Shown: positions 1 to 11,315 of the stretch, piece by piece
How the letters are laid out: every line of letters starts with the position of its first letter
How positions within the stretch are numbered: position 1 is the stretch's first letter
NCBI GenBank assembly: GCA_025345505.1
Contig: JANVCC010000040.1
Span: 12,182,023 to 12,246,022 of the forward strand
Direction: 5' to 3'
DNA: 64,000 nt
Origin: Todiramphus chloris collaris
Taxonomy: Eukaryota; Chordata; Aves; Coraciiformes; Alcedinidae
Notes under the pieces: model-generated
Database searches by the model: none
Told to the model about the DNA's origin: nothing
What the model saw: the letters and a program-made list of their open reading frames with translations, nothing else
Translations under genes and position numbers: made by a program

Positions 1-1039
1 ACAGGAGCGTGCTCTCTTTTCCAGTGCAAACAGGCATTGCCATTGCATCACCTACACGTTCCCAGGACAGGATCGTTATTCTAGGTAGTAAAATAAAAAA
101 AACTGAAACCAATCAACCAACAAACCAACAAATGACCAACCCTTCTTGGAAAAGGCAGAAATGAGAGTCCCACCTGAACTTCCACCTCTCAGTCTGTCTG
201 CACAGGTGACAGATGCTACCTACTCCCATACCACGCTCACCAAGGGGAAAAGGAGGCTGCATCTATTTCGTTTATTAAGTGGATAATGACTCCATATGCT
301 GTCCTGCAGCCAAACAGCAAATAAAAATTATACTGTCCAGGCCAAATAACTTCCTTGGAATCTAGACACATTACTATGCATAATTCCCTTCTTAATGGTT
401 ATAAACAGACCAGAGCAATATACAAAAAAATAACATTCTGCACAGAAGCATGATTATAATCAACTACGTCTGACATTTCTGTGCCATTTGGGTTAACTTT
501 CAACAGCATTCTAACATAGCTTTTCATTTTTCAGGTAATATCTTGCTTCAGTAATTTTATTTCAAAGTAGAAAACAGCACCTAAGGTTACGACTACTAAT
601 ACAGTTACAGAAGGCATCCCAAAGACAAATATATATATATATTTGCAATAGGGACCCCCCAAAAAACCCACAGGGCTAGTACTGACAACTTATTTCATGT
701 GTGATGACTAGAAAATACAATGTAAACAGTAACATTTTTGTTGTTCAGAACTCCTGGGAGTCGGGTGGTTAAAGCATGCAAAATCCATGACTGAAGTAGC
801 TTTGGAGATCAAATCGCATCTCAGTTTGTGATTCACTGCTGGAACCTGGGACAGACAATTATCTTTGATGTGGTCAGTTTTTCCTGTTTACATCATGGTG
901 GTAATGATACCTCATAGGACCCATTTAAGGGTTTAATAGATAATGTATACACAAAATGTTCACGTTGCTAATTATGATTATTTAGCTAAGTGTTAACCTA
1001 ATGCATATGTAAGAAAACAATATTAATGTATTCTCAAAT

Positions 1040-1063
1040 ATGATTATGATTATAATTATTATT
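1040..1063. repeat. Imperfect ATT/ATG microsatellite
   Basis: The segment alternates tgatt, atgatt, ataatt and attatt units. On the minus strand it reads as a run of isoleucine codons, which produces a spurious 62-codon ORF. Confidence 0.7.
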
Positions 1064-1732
1064 GCTGCCACATGCACCAGTGCAATCGCTCCTCGCCCGC
1101 CAAGGCGTGGTGTTTGTATGACATTAGGGTACCTGACAGGAAAGGCATGACCCGGTGCCTTACAAGTCATCGTGCGTGGAAACTACCCTAGAAAAGGAAA
1201 TGCTGGAGGGAAAACGTGCTAGCAAGCACAGTTCTGAAGTGCCTTAAAAAGCCCCATTTAGAGTCAGCCCGAATCATTTAGACCTATCATCGTGACTTGC
1301 TAGCTCTGCTGTTGGGCAGCAGCAGGGCTGGTGAGGTCAAGGAGAACAGCAGGAGTGCAAGCACCGACAACCATGGAAGCAGCTGCAGCAATACTCAGAG
1401 AGAGGAAGAACTGAGGAGGTAGCAGGAGTCCTGCTGAAAATGGGAGGACGCCGAGAGATATGGGGAAAGAAATGTCATTGCTGGTTTTCTCAGGTGATGT
1501 TTCACCCCAAAAAGATTGGGACCCACTGCACCTGGTATGGTCCTTCTCAAGGTTTTATTCCCGCAACTATGAATACACCGGAGATGCGAATAATTGAGAA
1601 GACTTTAGAAGGCTCTGGGGAAAAAAGAAAAAATCCTGTAAACAAGATTGAGCAACAAGTCTTGGAAAAAATCCTTTTGTTCGCAGCACAATGCTCCTAA
1701 AATCTGCTTCTTCAGAACAGTGTTCATTTAAG

Positions 1733-1769
1733 AAAAAAAAAAAAAAAAAAAAAAGAAAGAAAGAGATAG
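1733..1769 (+). repeat. Poly(A) followed by GAAA-type units
   Basis: There are twenty-two uninterrupted A at 1733-1754, followed by gaaagaaagaga. No transcript body or target-site duplication was recognised upstream, so this is called a simple repeat and not a retrocopy tail. Confidence 0.75.
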
Positions 1770-3289
1770 ATGAGGGGAAAACCAAGAACCCATTTTAAGG
1801 AAGATGCACTTCAAAATCATTTTCTTCCTCTTCAGAGTTTTTGTACCTATGCTGGGAGGTACGTCGCCCACACTCCTCAACACTGGAGGTTCTTAGGCTT
1901 CACCGTTTGCGTGGTTTTCACACTAGCTGAAATAGCATTTCCTAACAGCGCCAGCACAACATTGTGAATTTTGTAGAAAGAAATAATAGTTTCCACTGAT
2001 TGGCCTGCCAGTGGCTAAAGGACAACACATCCTATCCTGTCTGCCCTGGTGCTTACGGGCAGCCAACCCGTGAAAATATATATACCTCTTAGGTGCAGCT
2101 TGGTGTTCAGAACACACATAATTCGAGCTGTAGGTAACAGTGAGTGTTCGGCTACAGCCAGGAATGATGCGTTCTCAGTTTCAAGTTGGCAAAACCCCCC
2201 ACACCATCCATTTCCCAGAGGAGTCTTCAGAAAAGCCTTTGCCAGCTGCCTTTGGCCAGTAGCACCTTCTGCAGAGGTGGGAGGAATGTGAAGAGGGAGC
2301 TACAGACTAAGGCTTATCAGGGGAGGGCAAGAGAAAAGCAGGATGAGGGCAGCAGCACGGGTAAGCTGGAGATTTTCAGTGGCCCTGCACTCTTACGGGG
2401 ACTGACGGGCAGCGCATGCATCATGGGAATGTAGGAGCAACTTCCCATCGATTAGCTTATGGCCACGTCTGATCGGAATGTAGCTTCAACAGAAGGATTT
2501 CCCTGACAAAAAGAGACTGCATATCAAACAAAAGCACGGGTTTCATTTTATCAAGCAGTGTAGAGAAAAGCCTGTCAATACCTGGGCTTCTTGCTCCTCT
2601 AGCAGACCCTCAGCATAGCCCTGAGGCTGTGACGAGTATTGCCACCTTTCCTAAAGATTATAGCCAGTCCACCTCTGCCCAGAAAAGGCAACACTCACTC
2701 TTCAGCTTCTCTCAGTCCGTTGCACCCAAACATATCCACGCTTTAAAGTTATCATACATTTGAAGTACATTATGACTAATAGACACAACAGCAATAACAA
2801 AGAGGAAAAGGGAAATTCTAATTTCTGTCATGAAGACCAAGGGCTTTAGAAAGCAAACATTACCCTTGCTACATTTTTACTCTGTCTCTCTGAGAAAACC
2901 TGCTTCTCTGCCAGTCCTCCTCTGAAATACCTAGTCAGCAAGGTACACTCAAAATCTGTGTCAATCTCCAAGGTCTGAAATTCCTGAAACTTTCACAAAA
3001 ACTGTAAGATGAGTACGGAACAGGTATCGAAGTTGTTGTCCCTACTGACAGAAGGGCTTTGACACAATTCAAGCCTTGCCTGTTGTACTGGAGCTGGCAG
3101 GTGGGTGTGCAGGTACTGACCCACACACAACCTGCTCCAAACCCGACCTGCCCGCGTCCTGCCAGCCGACTGTGGGGAAGAGGAGGGAGGTGGAAAGGAT
3201 GGCAGCTGTGAATGGGTGCAGGGAACGGGGGGTCCTGCTGCCTGGTGATGCGCAGGGGAGGGTTGGTTCTCTTTTAATTCCAAAATCCT

Positions 3290-3350
3290 ACAATGCTATA
3301 TGCTCCACAGAAGTCAACAGGGCTCTAGCCACCTACACTAGTTCACAGTA
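3290..3350. repeat. Fragment of a diffuse ancient amniote repeat
   Basis: The words ctccacagaagtcaacaggg and ctacactagttcac resemble a motif set seen often in bird, turtle and crocodilian noncoding DNA, of the form ctccactgaagtcaatgg followed by a tacac segment. Similar fragments occur in this window at 4255-4315, 11256-11315 and 39515-39550. I recognise the motif but cannot assign a named family, and the match is short and diverged. Confidence 0.35.
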
Positions 3351-4254
3351 GGATCTTAAAAGTTTTCTTTTTTCTCCATCTGGTCCTAGCACCATTTATC
3401 TCACTGTAATCAAATCTTTGCTAGAGTAAACTTGTTTCTAAACTCTCCCCAAGCCCCTAAACAAGTTTCTGCAACCTGTTAGACACATAGCATATTTCTC
3501 AAAGCAAAAATAAAATAACCAGCTTTAAAAAAACCTCCCAAATTATCATTAACATTCATGTATTTTTGCTGCAGTCAGTGGTAAGAAATACAACTTAACA
3601 ACTGTAAAGCAAACTACAATTAAACATATTCATGGCATTCAGAGTATTAAAATTAGATGACAAATCTAAGATAAAAGTGACATTTAAGGGAATGATTTCC
3701 ATAGTCTCTGTCCCTGTATGTTCTCAATGATCAAATGCTGTCTCTCTGAAAATACCACACTGACATGGAAGCCCATAGAGATTCCTTCCGGGGCACTTAA
3801 AAGTTTTCTATTAATAACTAATGAAATACAGTGACTCGGTGCTATATTTCTATACAATGCTCTTCCTGCTTTGAAACTAAACCCAAACTACACCATGAAT
3901 GAGCAACATAAAATGCTCCCTGAAGGGCTGTAGTGGTGTGGGTGACACATTTCTTGTCTCCCCAGAGGTGAAGTATGTCACATCCTCAGTACTTCCAGTC
4001 TCACCCGTCTACAAAGCTACTGACTATTCCCAGAGCAAACTATCTCATATTCACACATGCTTCTTATGTGCTATGGGACTAACAAGCAAAGCAAAACAAA
4101 CCCCCATTTTTCAAGCATACATAAATCAAAACCTAAAAGTAGAAGAAATTTATACAAATAAATTCATCTGAAAGAAATAATTTAAGCACTGGACTTCTAG
4201 TGTGTCTGTCTATTAGAAAACACAGTGAAGCAAGCAGTCAATTTAGGTTTCACT

Positions 4255-4315
4255 GACTTAGAGGTAGCAGGCCCATTGACTTTAATGAGTCCAGGATTTC
4301 ACTCTGAATTTAATC
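4255..4315. repeat. Fragment of a diffuse ancient amniote repeat
   Basis: The sequence ggcccattgactttaatgag followed by tccaggatttcac matches the same recurrent amniote motif (cccattgacttcaatggg) as the copy near 3290. The family is not identified. The copy is short and diverged. Confidence 0.4.
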
Positions 4316-4340
4316 TGGGAAAATCACAGTAGTACCTCGC

Positions 4341-4363
4341 AGGACAGGACAGGGCAGGGCAGG
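4341..4363 (+). repeat. Pentanucleotide array (AGGAC/AGGGC)
   Basis: Two aggac units are followed by two agggc units and a partial agg. This is a small tandem array of about 4.6 copies. Confidence 0.8.
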
Positions 4364-5779
4364 CTGCTACGTGATTGAAAGGGGCACGCAGAAGCCTACT
4401 GAGGACATTAGCCAGAGACACAAGCCCTGTTTTGATGGAATGAGAATCCAGCACAATGCAGCTATGTATCGCATTGAAGGCTTTTTTGCTTTGGTCATTA
4501 CTAGGATTGTTATTGATAATGTGCTGTTATTATATCCTCTGTGTGAGAAGTAACGAGTGCCCTCGATTAAGCAGAGAAACAAACGTCTAGGTGACTACAA
4601 GCTTGTTCACACTGATTTATTGCAGGGAAGTATTTCTCATTCTATGGATTATTTTAAGACAAAAAGGCAGGGTGATTTTAGTCTTCATTTTTTTAACACA
4701 ATTAACATTATCATTTGGGTTTTTGTTTTTGTTTGAAACACAAATTAGAAAGGGATCCAACAGGTTAAAAAGTATAGAGTTCTATTTTATTTATTGACAT
4801 TTTTGAATGTACTCATTTAAGTATGTACATTTTCCAGTAGTTGATAGGTAGTACAGATCTGGGAAAGCTGCAACATAGGTGCAGCTCACTCAACCATATG
4901 CTGCTTTCCTTAAGTAACCCATTATACAAAAAAAAATAAAAAATCTTGTGACAGATTGTTTTGACAGCTAAAAAAGATTTAAATTTTTTGAATGCATTTG
5001 ACTGAAAGGCAAAAATGTTAGATAGATGTTAATTTAACAGATGTCTAGTTTTGCATCATCAGCCTGAAACAGGCAATTTCTAGCAAGTCTCCTTGCTGTA
5101 TCACAACATGAAATCCTACAAATTCCATACGGATATGCCTTTTGCAAACTTCAAATGAGCCATTCTCATTCAAAGGGAAGTAAAAATGTTGAGAAGAGAT
5201 GGTACCACCTGGCTGTAATTCTGATCAAGTAAGTAAACACATTGAGGGATAATAAAACTGATGCACTATAATTTACATTACATTCTGAAATAAAAGAACA
5301 TTATTTGAGACTGTATGTCAAAAGCATTAATTTATATGAGAGAAATAATGTAGATGGTCTCCTAAACCCCATACAGATTCCTGCAAATCTACTTATCACA
5401 TGGCTACATATGGACTAGATTTTTTTGTTTTAACTTTGCTTTGCAAAGAAAAGTCTTTGTATGTTGAGTATATTGTGATACTCCACATCTATTTCTGCAA
5501 AAGAGTTAATTCCAGGTTTGTATTGGTTGTAAAAGAACCAGAAATAACTATAGCTTAACTAAAGCTGTTGTTGCTAACACAGTTGCCTACAGTCTTGGGA
5601 ATCTTTGGGATTTGATCAGCTTCATAAGAACCCATTTGGATAGTTTCATGACTTCAGTAGGTTATACTGCATCAAAAAATTTTAACACAGTGAGAACTTT
5701 TCCTAAAAAACACTACAATACAGTTGCCTATATTTTTCAATCTCACAAGTGGCAAAAATGGTTCTGTGCATTTTTGTAT

Positions 5780-5885
5780 TGAATTTGCATATTGTATTAT
5801 TGTTTCCATTTTACAGAAGAGGAAACAGAAAATAAAGAGATTCAATTATGTGGGAGAACTACTTACTACTGATTTAGAAAAGATC
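5780..5885 (-). mobile_element. MIR-like SINE remnant
   Basis: Read as the reverse complement, the segment follows the order of the MIR/CORE-SINE 3' half. On the plus strand, ccattttacagaagaggaaa (5806-5825) is followed by an a/g-rich stretch, a diverged equivalent of gttaagtgact at 5841-5850, and cttactactgatttag where MIR has an acttactagct-type word. The flank tattattg just before the core also fits the usual TATTATTATCC junction. MIR elements are old tRNA-derived SINEs mobilised by L2-type LINEs and are inactive. The match is by eye; an unrelated AT-rich coincidence is possible but less likely, given how many words are in order. Confidence 0.5.
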
Positions 5886-5889
5886 CTAA

Positions 5890-7755
5890 CATTCAAATAA
5901 CAAGCTTGAAAATCTGTTGCTGAAATATAAAGTGCGTTTGCTAGTGCTACCTGATCTCTAAATAATGAGGATCAAGGATATTTACTGATTTAATAGGAAT
6001 ATTATGAGACAAATCTAATTCATGAAAAGGTCCTTCAAATTACACTTTCTGATTTATATGCTTGTATAAATTGCATTTACCTGTTCTAGTTATGAACTAG
6101 ATATTGTGGTGAGCCAAAGTATTTTGTGAAATTGAATCCAGACTTAAAATCTGCACCTTTGAAAATGGAAGAAATGTTTCCTTGAGGAAAAACGTTCAGC
6201 TGCTCCAGATTCTTTATCAAGTTTGCCACCTAGTACTAAATATCCACCTGTTATTTCATGACCCTGACTCAGTTGTAACTGTTTTTTAAAGAAGCATTTG
6301 GGTTGGATCTTTCCAGGTTTCTGTTAATAGGGAATATGTCCCATTTTTTAATTAAGAAATAATATGATGAAATAATTCATACAACCTGAATAATATGAGC
6401 TTGAAAAATAGGCAGTACAGTAAAGAAAGAACCCAAAAGAATGTTTTTGCCTACTTTACTTAAATATGTCACTACATCAAGCACAAAGTACCTTTTCTGT
6501 ACAATGTATCTTTCCAATAGAAAGGAGAAAAATGAAATAAAATGTGGAGATTAAGTTTTCCTGCAAGTGGTAAATCATCATGGGATAGCAAGAATCTGCT
6601 TATGATTCATACTTACGATCTGGTGGCTGTTGTTGTTTTATATAAACATCTTTGATTTTTGACCTTGCTAATTAGGCTGTGTGGAAATACCATAAAATGT
6701 TTGAGACAGATGTCAAACACCTGCACAACCATAAGCTGATGTTTACAAGCCTGATTCCATCTGCTTAACTTATTCCATCTGCTTAAGTCAGAAATCTTCC
6801 TACAAATACTGAAGATTACTAATGAAGGTATTCTTTATTATTATTTTTGGTTTGACTAGTATAATGATTCAACAATACCGACTATTTTATTTTGCTTATT
6901 ATTCAGCTACAAAAAAATCAATACAAAACAATAAACCTTTATATAGGTAGCACAGCTCATGTTGATCGGAGAGAAAAAAAAAAAAGGCCTTACATTAAAA
7001 CAACTCTCCCTTGCTCCTGGATTGACACAAACTAAAAGCTGGCATACAGGGATGGATCAATTGAAGGCATTTCTAGAGAGCCTTTGAAGAGAAGACAGCA
7101 GCAGTGTCTCAGTATCCTTATTACCCATGGTGTGTGTGGGGGGGTTGCTCTTTCATTTACATTGACATGTCAATTACTTGGAAGGGGAGCAGGAATAAAG
7201 CCTAAGGGTGTTGAGTTATAAATTAGGACACTCAAGTTGACAGAGAGATTAGCTCAGTCTTTGAGGAAAGAAGGCAGTCCTATACAATACCCACTACCAA
7301 CTGATTCTTCTTTCACCTCCGAGTGTTTTAAGACAGACATTCTTCAGAAGTATGACAAAATTCTTGTCCTGACAAACATGCCCTGCTCTGACAAACATGA
7401 GGAATTCCAGACAAATAACAGACTCTCCCCAAGTTTAAACAAACACAAAAATAAAATCCACAACCCAACCACAAAAATCATTATTCAACACAAGAAAACC
7501 CCACTGTATCGAATTTTCCCATATACCTATTAAACACATTTCTATTAAAAAAAAAAAAATTCAAAATGCTACATTATGTATATTCTGTATATTGTGTAGC
7601 AGTTCCTGACCAACTGCAGCCTTCAAAACAAGGAAAAACCTGCAAAGCAAGACTGTTTACCTAAACCCAGCAGTAAACTCTTGAATACTTTAGTAAGGTT
7701 CAGAAACTCCTATTTCTAGTACAGATAACAAGGTAGGGAGAACAAGTGACTAAAG
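5890..7755. other. Noncoding DNA between two MIR-like remnants
   Basis: This is AT-rich unique sequence with a poly(A) at about 6974-6986 and a 14-base word (attccatctgctta) repeated at 6754 and 6772. The 98-codon open frame at 7237-7533 (+) starts at TTG and ends in low-complexity Asn/Lys/Thr codons; it shows no family resemblance and is treated as chance. Confidence 0.65.
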
Positions 7756-7759
7756 AAAC

Positions 7760-7938
7760 AAACTGGAGTTTGGAAAAGTAGGTTGCATTCTCAAATTTGC
7801 TTCAGGACATTTGCATCCCTCTTCCTCAACGTTCTCATCTGTAAAAGGAGATAAGGACACTAACCAACCTTTCCTACAGAAACACTTTGCAACCAATTGA
7901 TTACAAGCTGCATGCCATACCTAAGTATTATTATAGTG
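7760..7938 (+). mobile_element. MIR-like SINE remnant
   Basis: This is the best MIR resemblance in the window. Words corresponding to the MIR core appear in order: a diverged gggcaagtcacttaa equivalent near 7797-7812, cttcctcaacgttctcatct then gtaaaagg (the MIR form is cctcagtttcctcatctgtaaaatgg), a GATAA word, an ACCT word, then aacactttg and gcatgccatac where MIR has aagcgctt and gcctggcacata. The segment closes with tattattat, like the MIR tail. It is a dead, highly diverged copy. Confidence 0.55.
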
Positions 7939-9902
7939 AGCAGTAGCTGAAATTAGAAAATTCACAATATATGGGCAACTGCCATTATGCAGCACTTTGA
8001 TGGTGAAAAAGATGTGCTGATATGCCCCTTTCAGTTCTAAGGAACATCAGCAGACCATACCAGTGCAAATCAGTCCATTTCCAATAATGCTGTTAATCCA
8101 TGCATGGAAGCTTCCCGAAAATACACTAATTTTTCCATTTTCATGGATTGAATTCAGACAAATACCACCTCCTAAATAGGCTTCATTTTACAGACGTGTC
8201 CTTCTAAACTTTCAATTTTTTCCAACATTTTGATTAAGTCCTCACACTTTATAATCTAAGCACCTTTTTTTCACACATTTTCATTCACATGTTTAGACAT
8301 TTCAGCTGTGCTCAGTGATCCACTATTTAGGAATATGAAGTGGTTTTGAAAAGAGGCCAAGACAGAAAGCAATATTAAAAAAAATTAAAAATTAAAACCA
8401 ATCACTGGGATTGAATATGGGAAATAAATATTTTTCTCAGCACTCTAATGGGTCAGGTTTTTAAAAAGCTGATGCTTAATTGAAGCATTGATAGTCACTT
8501 CTCCTGCTCTACAGCAGGTGCTTTTGACCTATTTGACCCTTCATTAACTAACTTAGGATATAGGCGTAAACCCCATGAAGATGTGGATGCCTGAACAGAA
8601 AAAGAAATAAATTCAGCATATCCAGCCTTTATGCTATTTATTTACATCTGCTTTCCATTCAGCTCCTTCAACAAAACAGGTTACTCAATTTCTCAGATAT
8701 TTCAGAACCTGACTCTGGATAGTATGACAAGCTGATATTGTGCAAATATCGCATCATTTGGAGAAAACATAATGGTGAGGACAGTTGCAACTTCAGTACA
8801 GGCCATTTCCCCTGAAATGGAAATCAATTTAGCGGAGATCACAGATGAATTGCTTTTTTCCTCTATCCATCTAAAAGTTACATTTTGAACCCACATTATC
8901 CTTAAAATTAAACTGATAGTACACAGTTACTGAAAAATGTTTATGAATATGAATTAGAAGGCACTCAGGTTCGATACAGGCATTTCTCTTTCAGAAAGCT
9001 GAGCAAAAAGGGTTGAGTTATCAAATTCAGTAGAATACAAAAAGACTAATTCTTCAGTGCTCCATCACTTTTTCATATGTTGTTGCATATTTTAACAGTA
9101 TACAAGTATTTTAGCGTTAACATTATTTTCATACATTTCCTACAGTATGGTTATTTTCAAAATTAGGCTCCTGCTTTTATTATTTTAGAGTGAACTTAGA
9201 AATGTTGCCAAAACCAGGAATGAAAAATAGCTGGTTTGTAATTTGTAATTTTGATGCTGACAGAAGCACAATGCTATATACTGAGCACTATCAAAGTTTC
9301 TAGCTAAAATGCATTTATCTGCTCTGTGACAAAGCTACTAGCAAAGTCGACTGTTTATATCGAATTCATGTCTCTCATAAAAGAAAAATGCAAAATAAAC
9401 CCCACATAACGTAATAATTAACTATCATAGCAAGAAACATATTAACAGGATGTACTTGAACTATAACACTTCAAACTGGTAGAATTCCTATAGCATTTTG
9501 ATCATTCCATCCTTAGCCGTATTATGTGTTCAACTGGTTTAGGGTACATATAGTTACCTATTTTGTAAATAGGAACACGACAGATTGCTTTTACCTGGCA
9601 AGTAAAAAGAGACCAAATTAATGTTGTATTCTCTTCTGTCTACTGAATCCACCAGCACCTACAAAAGTTTCAAGATACCTACATTTCAAGATTCTGCATC
9701 TGGCCTCACTCCTCATGAATACAGTCATTTTCCCACCCCCAATTAGTGGAGCTTAATTTTGCTTTTTATTTTAATTCATGCAGTTCAGAGAAAAATAAAA
9801 GTTGAAGTTACTGTACCTTAACAAATGTACCTAAAGTGGCACTATTTTTGCATGCATGAAAGCTCAAAGCCTCAACAACTCCCATGAGCGATTACTCTTC
9901 TA

Positions 9903-9931
9903 ACACTAATTAGATATTTGCTAATTAGTGT
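9903..9931. promoter_or_regulatory. Perfect inverted repeat with paired TAATTA sites
   Basis: The arms acactaattag (9903-9913) and ctaattagtgt (9921-9931) are exact reverse complements separated by 7 bases (atatttg). Each arm contains TAATTA, the core bound by many Q50-type homeodomain proteins. The arrangement could be a paired homeodomain site within an enhancer, or a chance hairpin. No factor can be named from sequence alone. Confidence 0.35.
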
Positions 9932-10624
9932 CTGATGTGTGAAGTGAAAAACATTTTGAAGCTGAAATGGATAGGGTCTATAAAGATAGCAGCACTATCC
10001 CAATTCCCTTTTTTCTGTTATCATATTTCATAAATATTAATAAGATCACATGATTCTACCCCTTCTATAAAATTATCGTTCTGAAAGAAGTCTATTGTTT
10101 GGTATAATAGGGCTGTGTCAATATTTTGCATTTAGTGTAAGGCACTCAATGGAGGGAATTGTTTTCTCTCAATGTTAAAGAGATGTCACATTTCATGCAT
10201 CGTTTTTATGCTTCCTCTTTTTAAGAGTTTATCTTTATTGCACTGAAACTAAGAATTCAAACCAGTACTGAATAATCCTTCACATTTCTGAATAATCTTG
10301 CTAATTTTATCTTATTTCAAATGTATGTGGAATAACATATAAATGATGAAATAGTTTTTTCTTAAGCAGATACTGAGAACATCAAATTAACATCTCTAGC
10401 GGTCATTTCCAGGAAATGTTTTGGAGTGTTACAATAGTTCAAATGTAACAGTGTCTTGAAAATTAACTTACAAATTTATACTGAAGAGGTTTGAACAATA
10501 TCTATCTTTGATCATGCATAGAAAATTGTTTCAAACTGCCAGGAGAATTACTGGTGTCACTTAATAATACAAAACTATTTATCCACCAGAATATTAATAC
10601 TGAGATCCCAGAATGTGTTTCAAA

Positions 10625-10655
10625 GAAAATAAACAAATACATAAATAAATAAAAA
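10625..10655 (+). repeat. AAAT/AAAC simple repeat
   Basis: The segment consists of interrupted aaat, aaac and acat tetranucleotide units, ending in aaataaataaaaa. Confidence 0.75.
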
Positions 10656-11255
10656 TTCATTAAGGTGTCACAGGTGAATAACTTTAGATGAGGAAGTGAG
10701 CTCCAAACAGGAATACGGACGTGCTGTTTTATTGTACCTGCTCACCTGTAAATACTGGCCCATATCACAAACGATGCCCAATCACAGGATCGATACCGGC
10801 GTTTTAAATGGTAGTTAAGCATGAATTGACAAACAGGATATTGAACATAAAAATTACTAGATTATCACTTTCCTCACGCTGACATTTTGTGATTATAATA
10901 ATACCAACCTAGATTATTAAAACAATAATAAAAGGCATGTTCTAAATCAGAGTAAACCAGACACAGGCAAGATAATATGTCAAGTGAAGGTACAGTTTTG
11001 CATCATACTTTTTCAATGAGATTTCTTCATTTCAGCTTGAAGTTAGGCAGTTCATTAGTCCCAAAGGTGTTTCTGAAATAGATACTGCCTTTTCTACTAA
11101 TACAATATGCTTTTCATTTTTCACATATTCAGCAGAAGAATAAATTCTTCAATATCTATTTATCCCGAGACAGTAATTTATACTTCACATTAGTTTGAGT
11201 ACTTTATTTAACTTTCATAATGAAAGCATAACAATATTATACACACTACTATTCA

Positions 11256-11315
11256 GGGGCAAATTCTGATTTCACTTACATTTATTTGCTTACTGATGTA
11301 AACACAGTAATTTCA
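11256..11315. repeat. Fragment of a diffuse ancient amniote repeat
   Basis: The segment starts with ggggcaaattctgatttcac, followed by ttaca and then gatgtaaac words. This matches the amniote noncoding motif ggccaaattctgctctcac followed by a tgtaaatc word. It is probably the same group as the 3290, 4255 and 39515 fragments. The family name is unknown to me. Confidence 0.4.

Larger units (their letters stand above)
1..5750. other. Noncoding DNA, intron or intergenic
   Basis: No open frame here exceeds about 100 codons, and none resembles a known protein. The stretch holds unique AT-rich sequence with small simple repeats: an A/C tract at 103-142, a short (TA)n at about 630-643, an imperfect ATT repeat at 1040-1063, a poly(A) at 1733-1754 and a pentanucleotide array at 4341-4363. 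A GC-rich patch lies at about 3090-3260. Two fragments of a diffuse old repeat are listed separately. Apparent ORFs such as the isoleucine-run frame at 982-1170 (-) are translations of simple repeat. Confidence 0.7.

Noticed and set aside
6180..6240. CTCF-like word near gccacctagtac
   Set aside because: Only part of the core motif matches, and the flanking specified positions differ.
7237..7533. 98-codon open frame
   Set aside because: It begins at TTG, its second half is low-complexity Asn/Lys/Thr sequence, and it resembles no protein family. Chance is sufficient.
8968..8978. ggttcgatac word resembling a tRNA B box
   Set aside because: The expected final CC of the B box is missing, and there is no A box or cloverleaf upstream.
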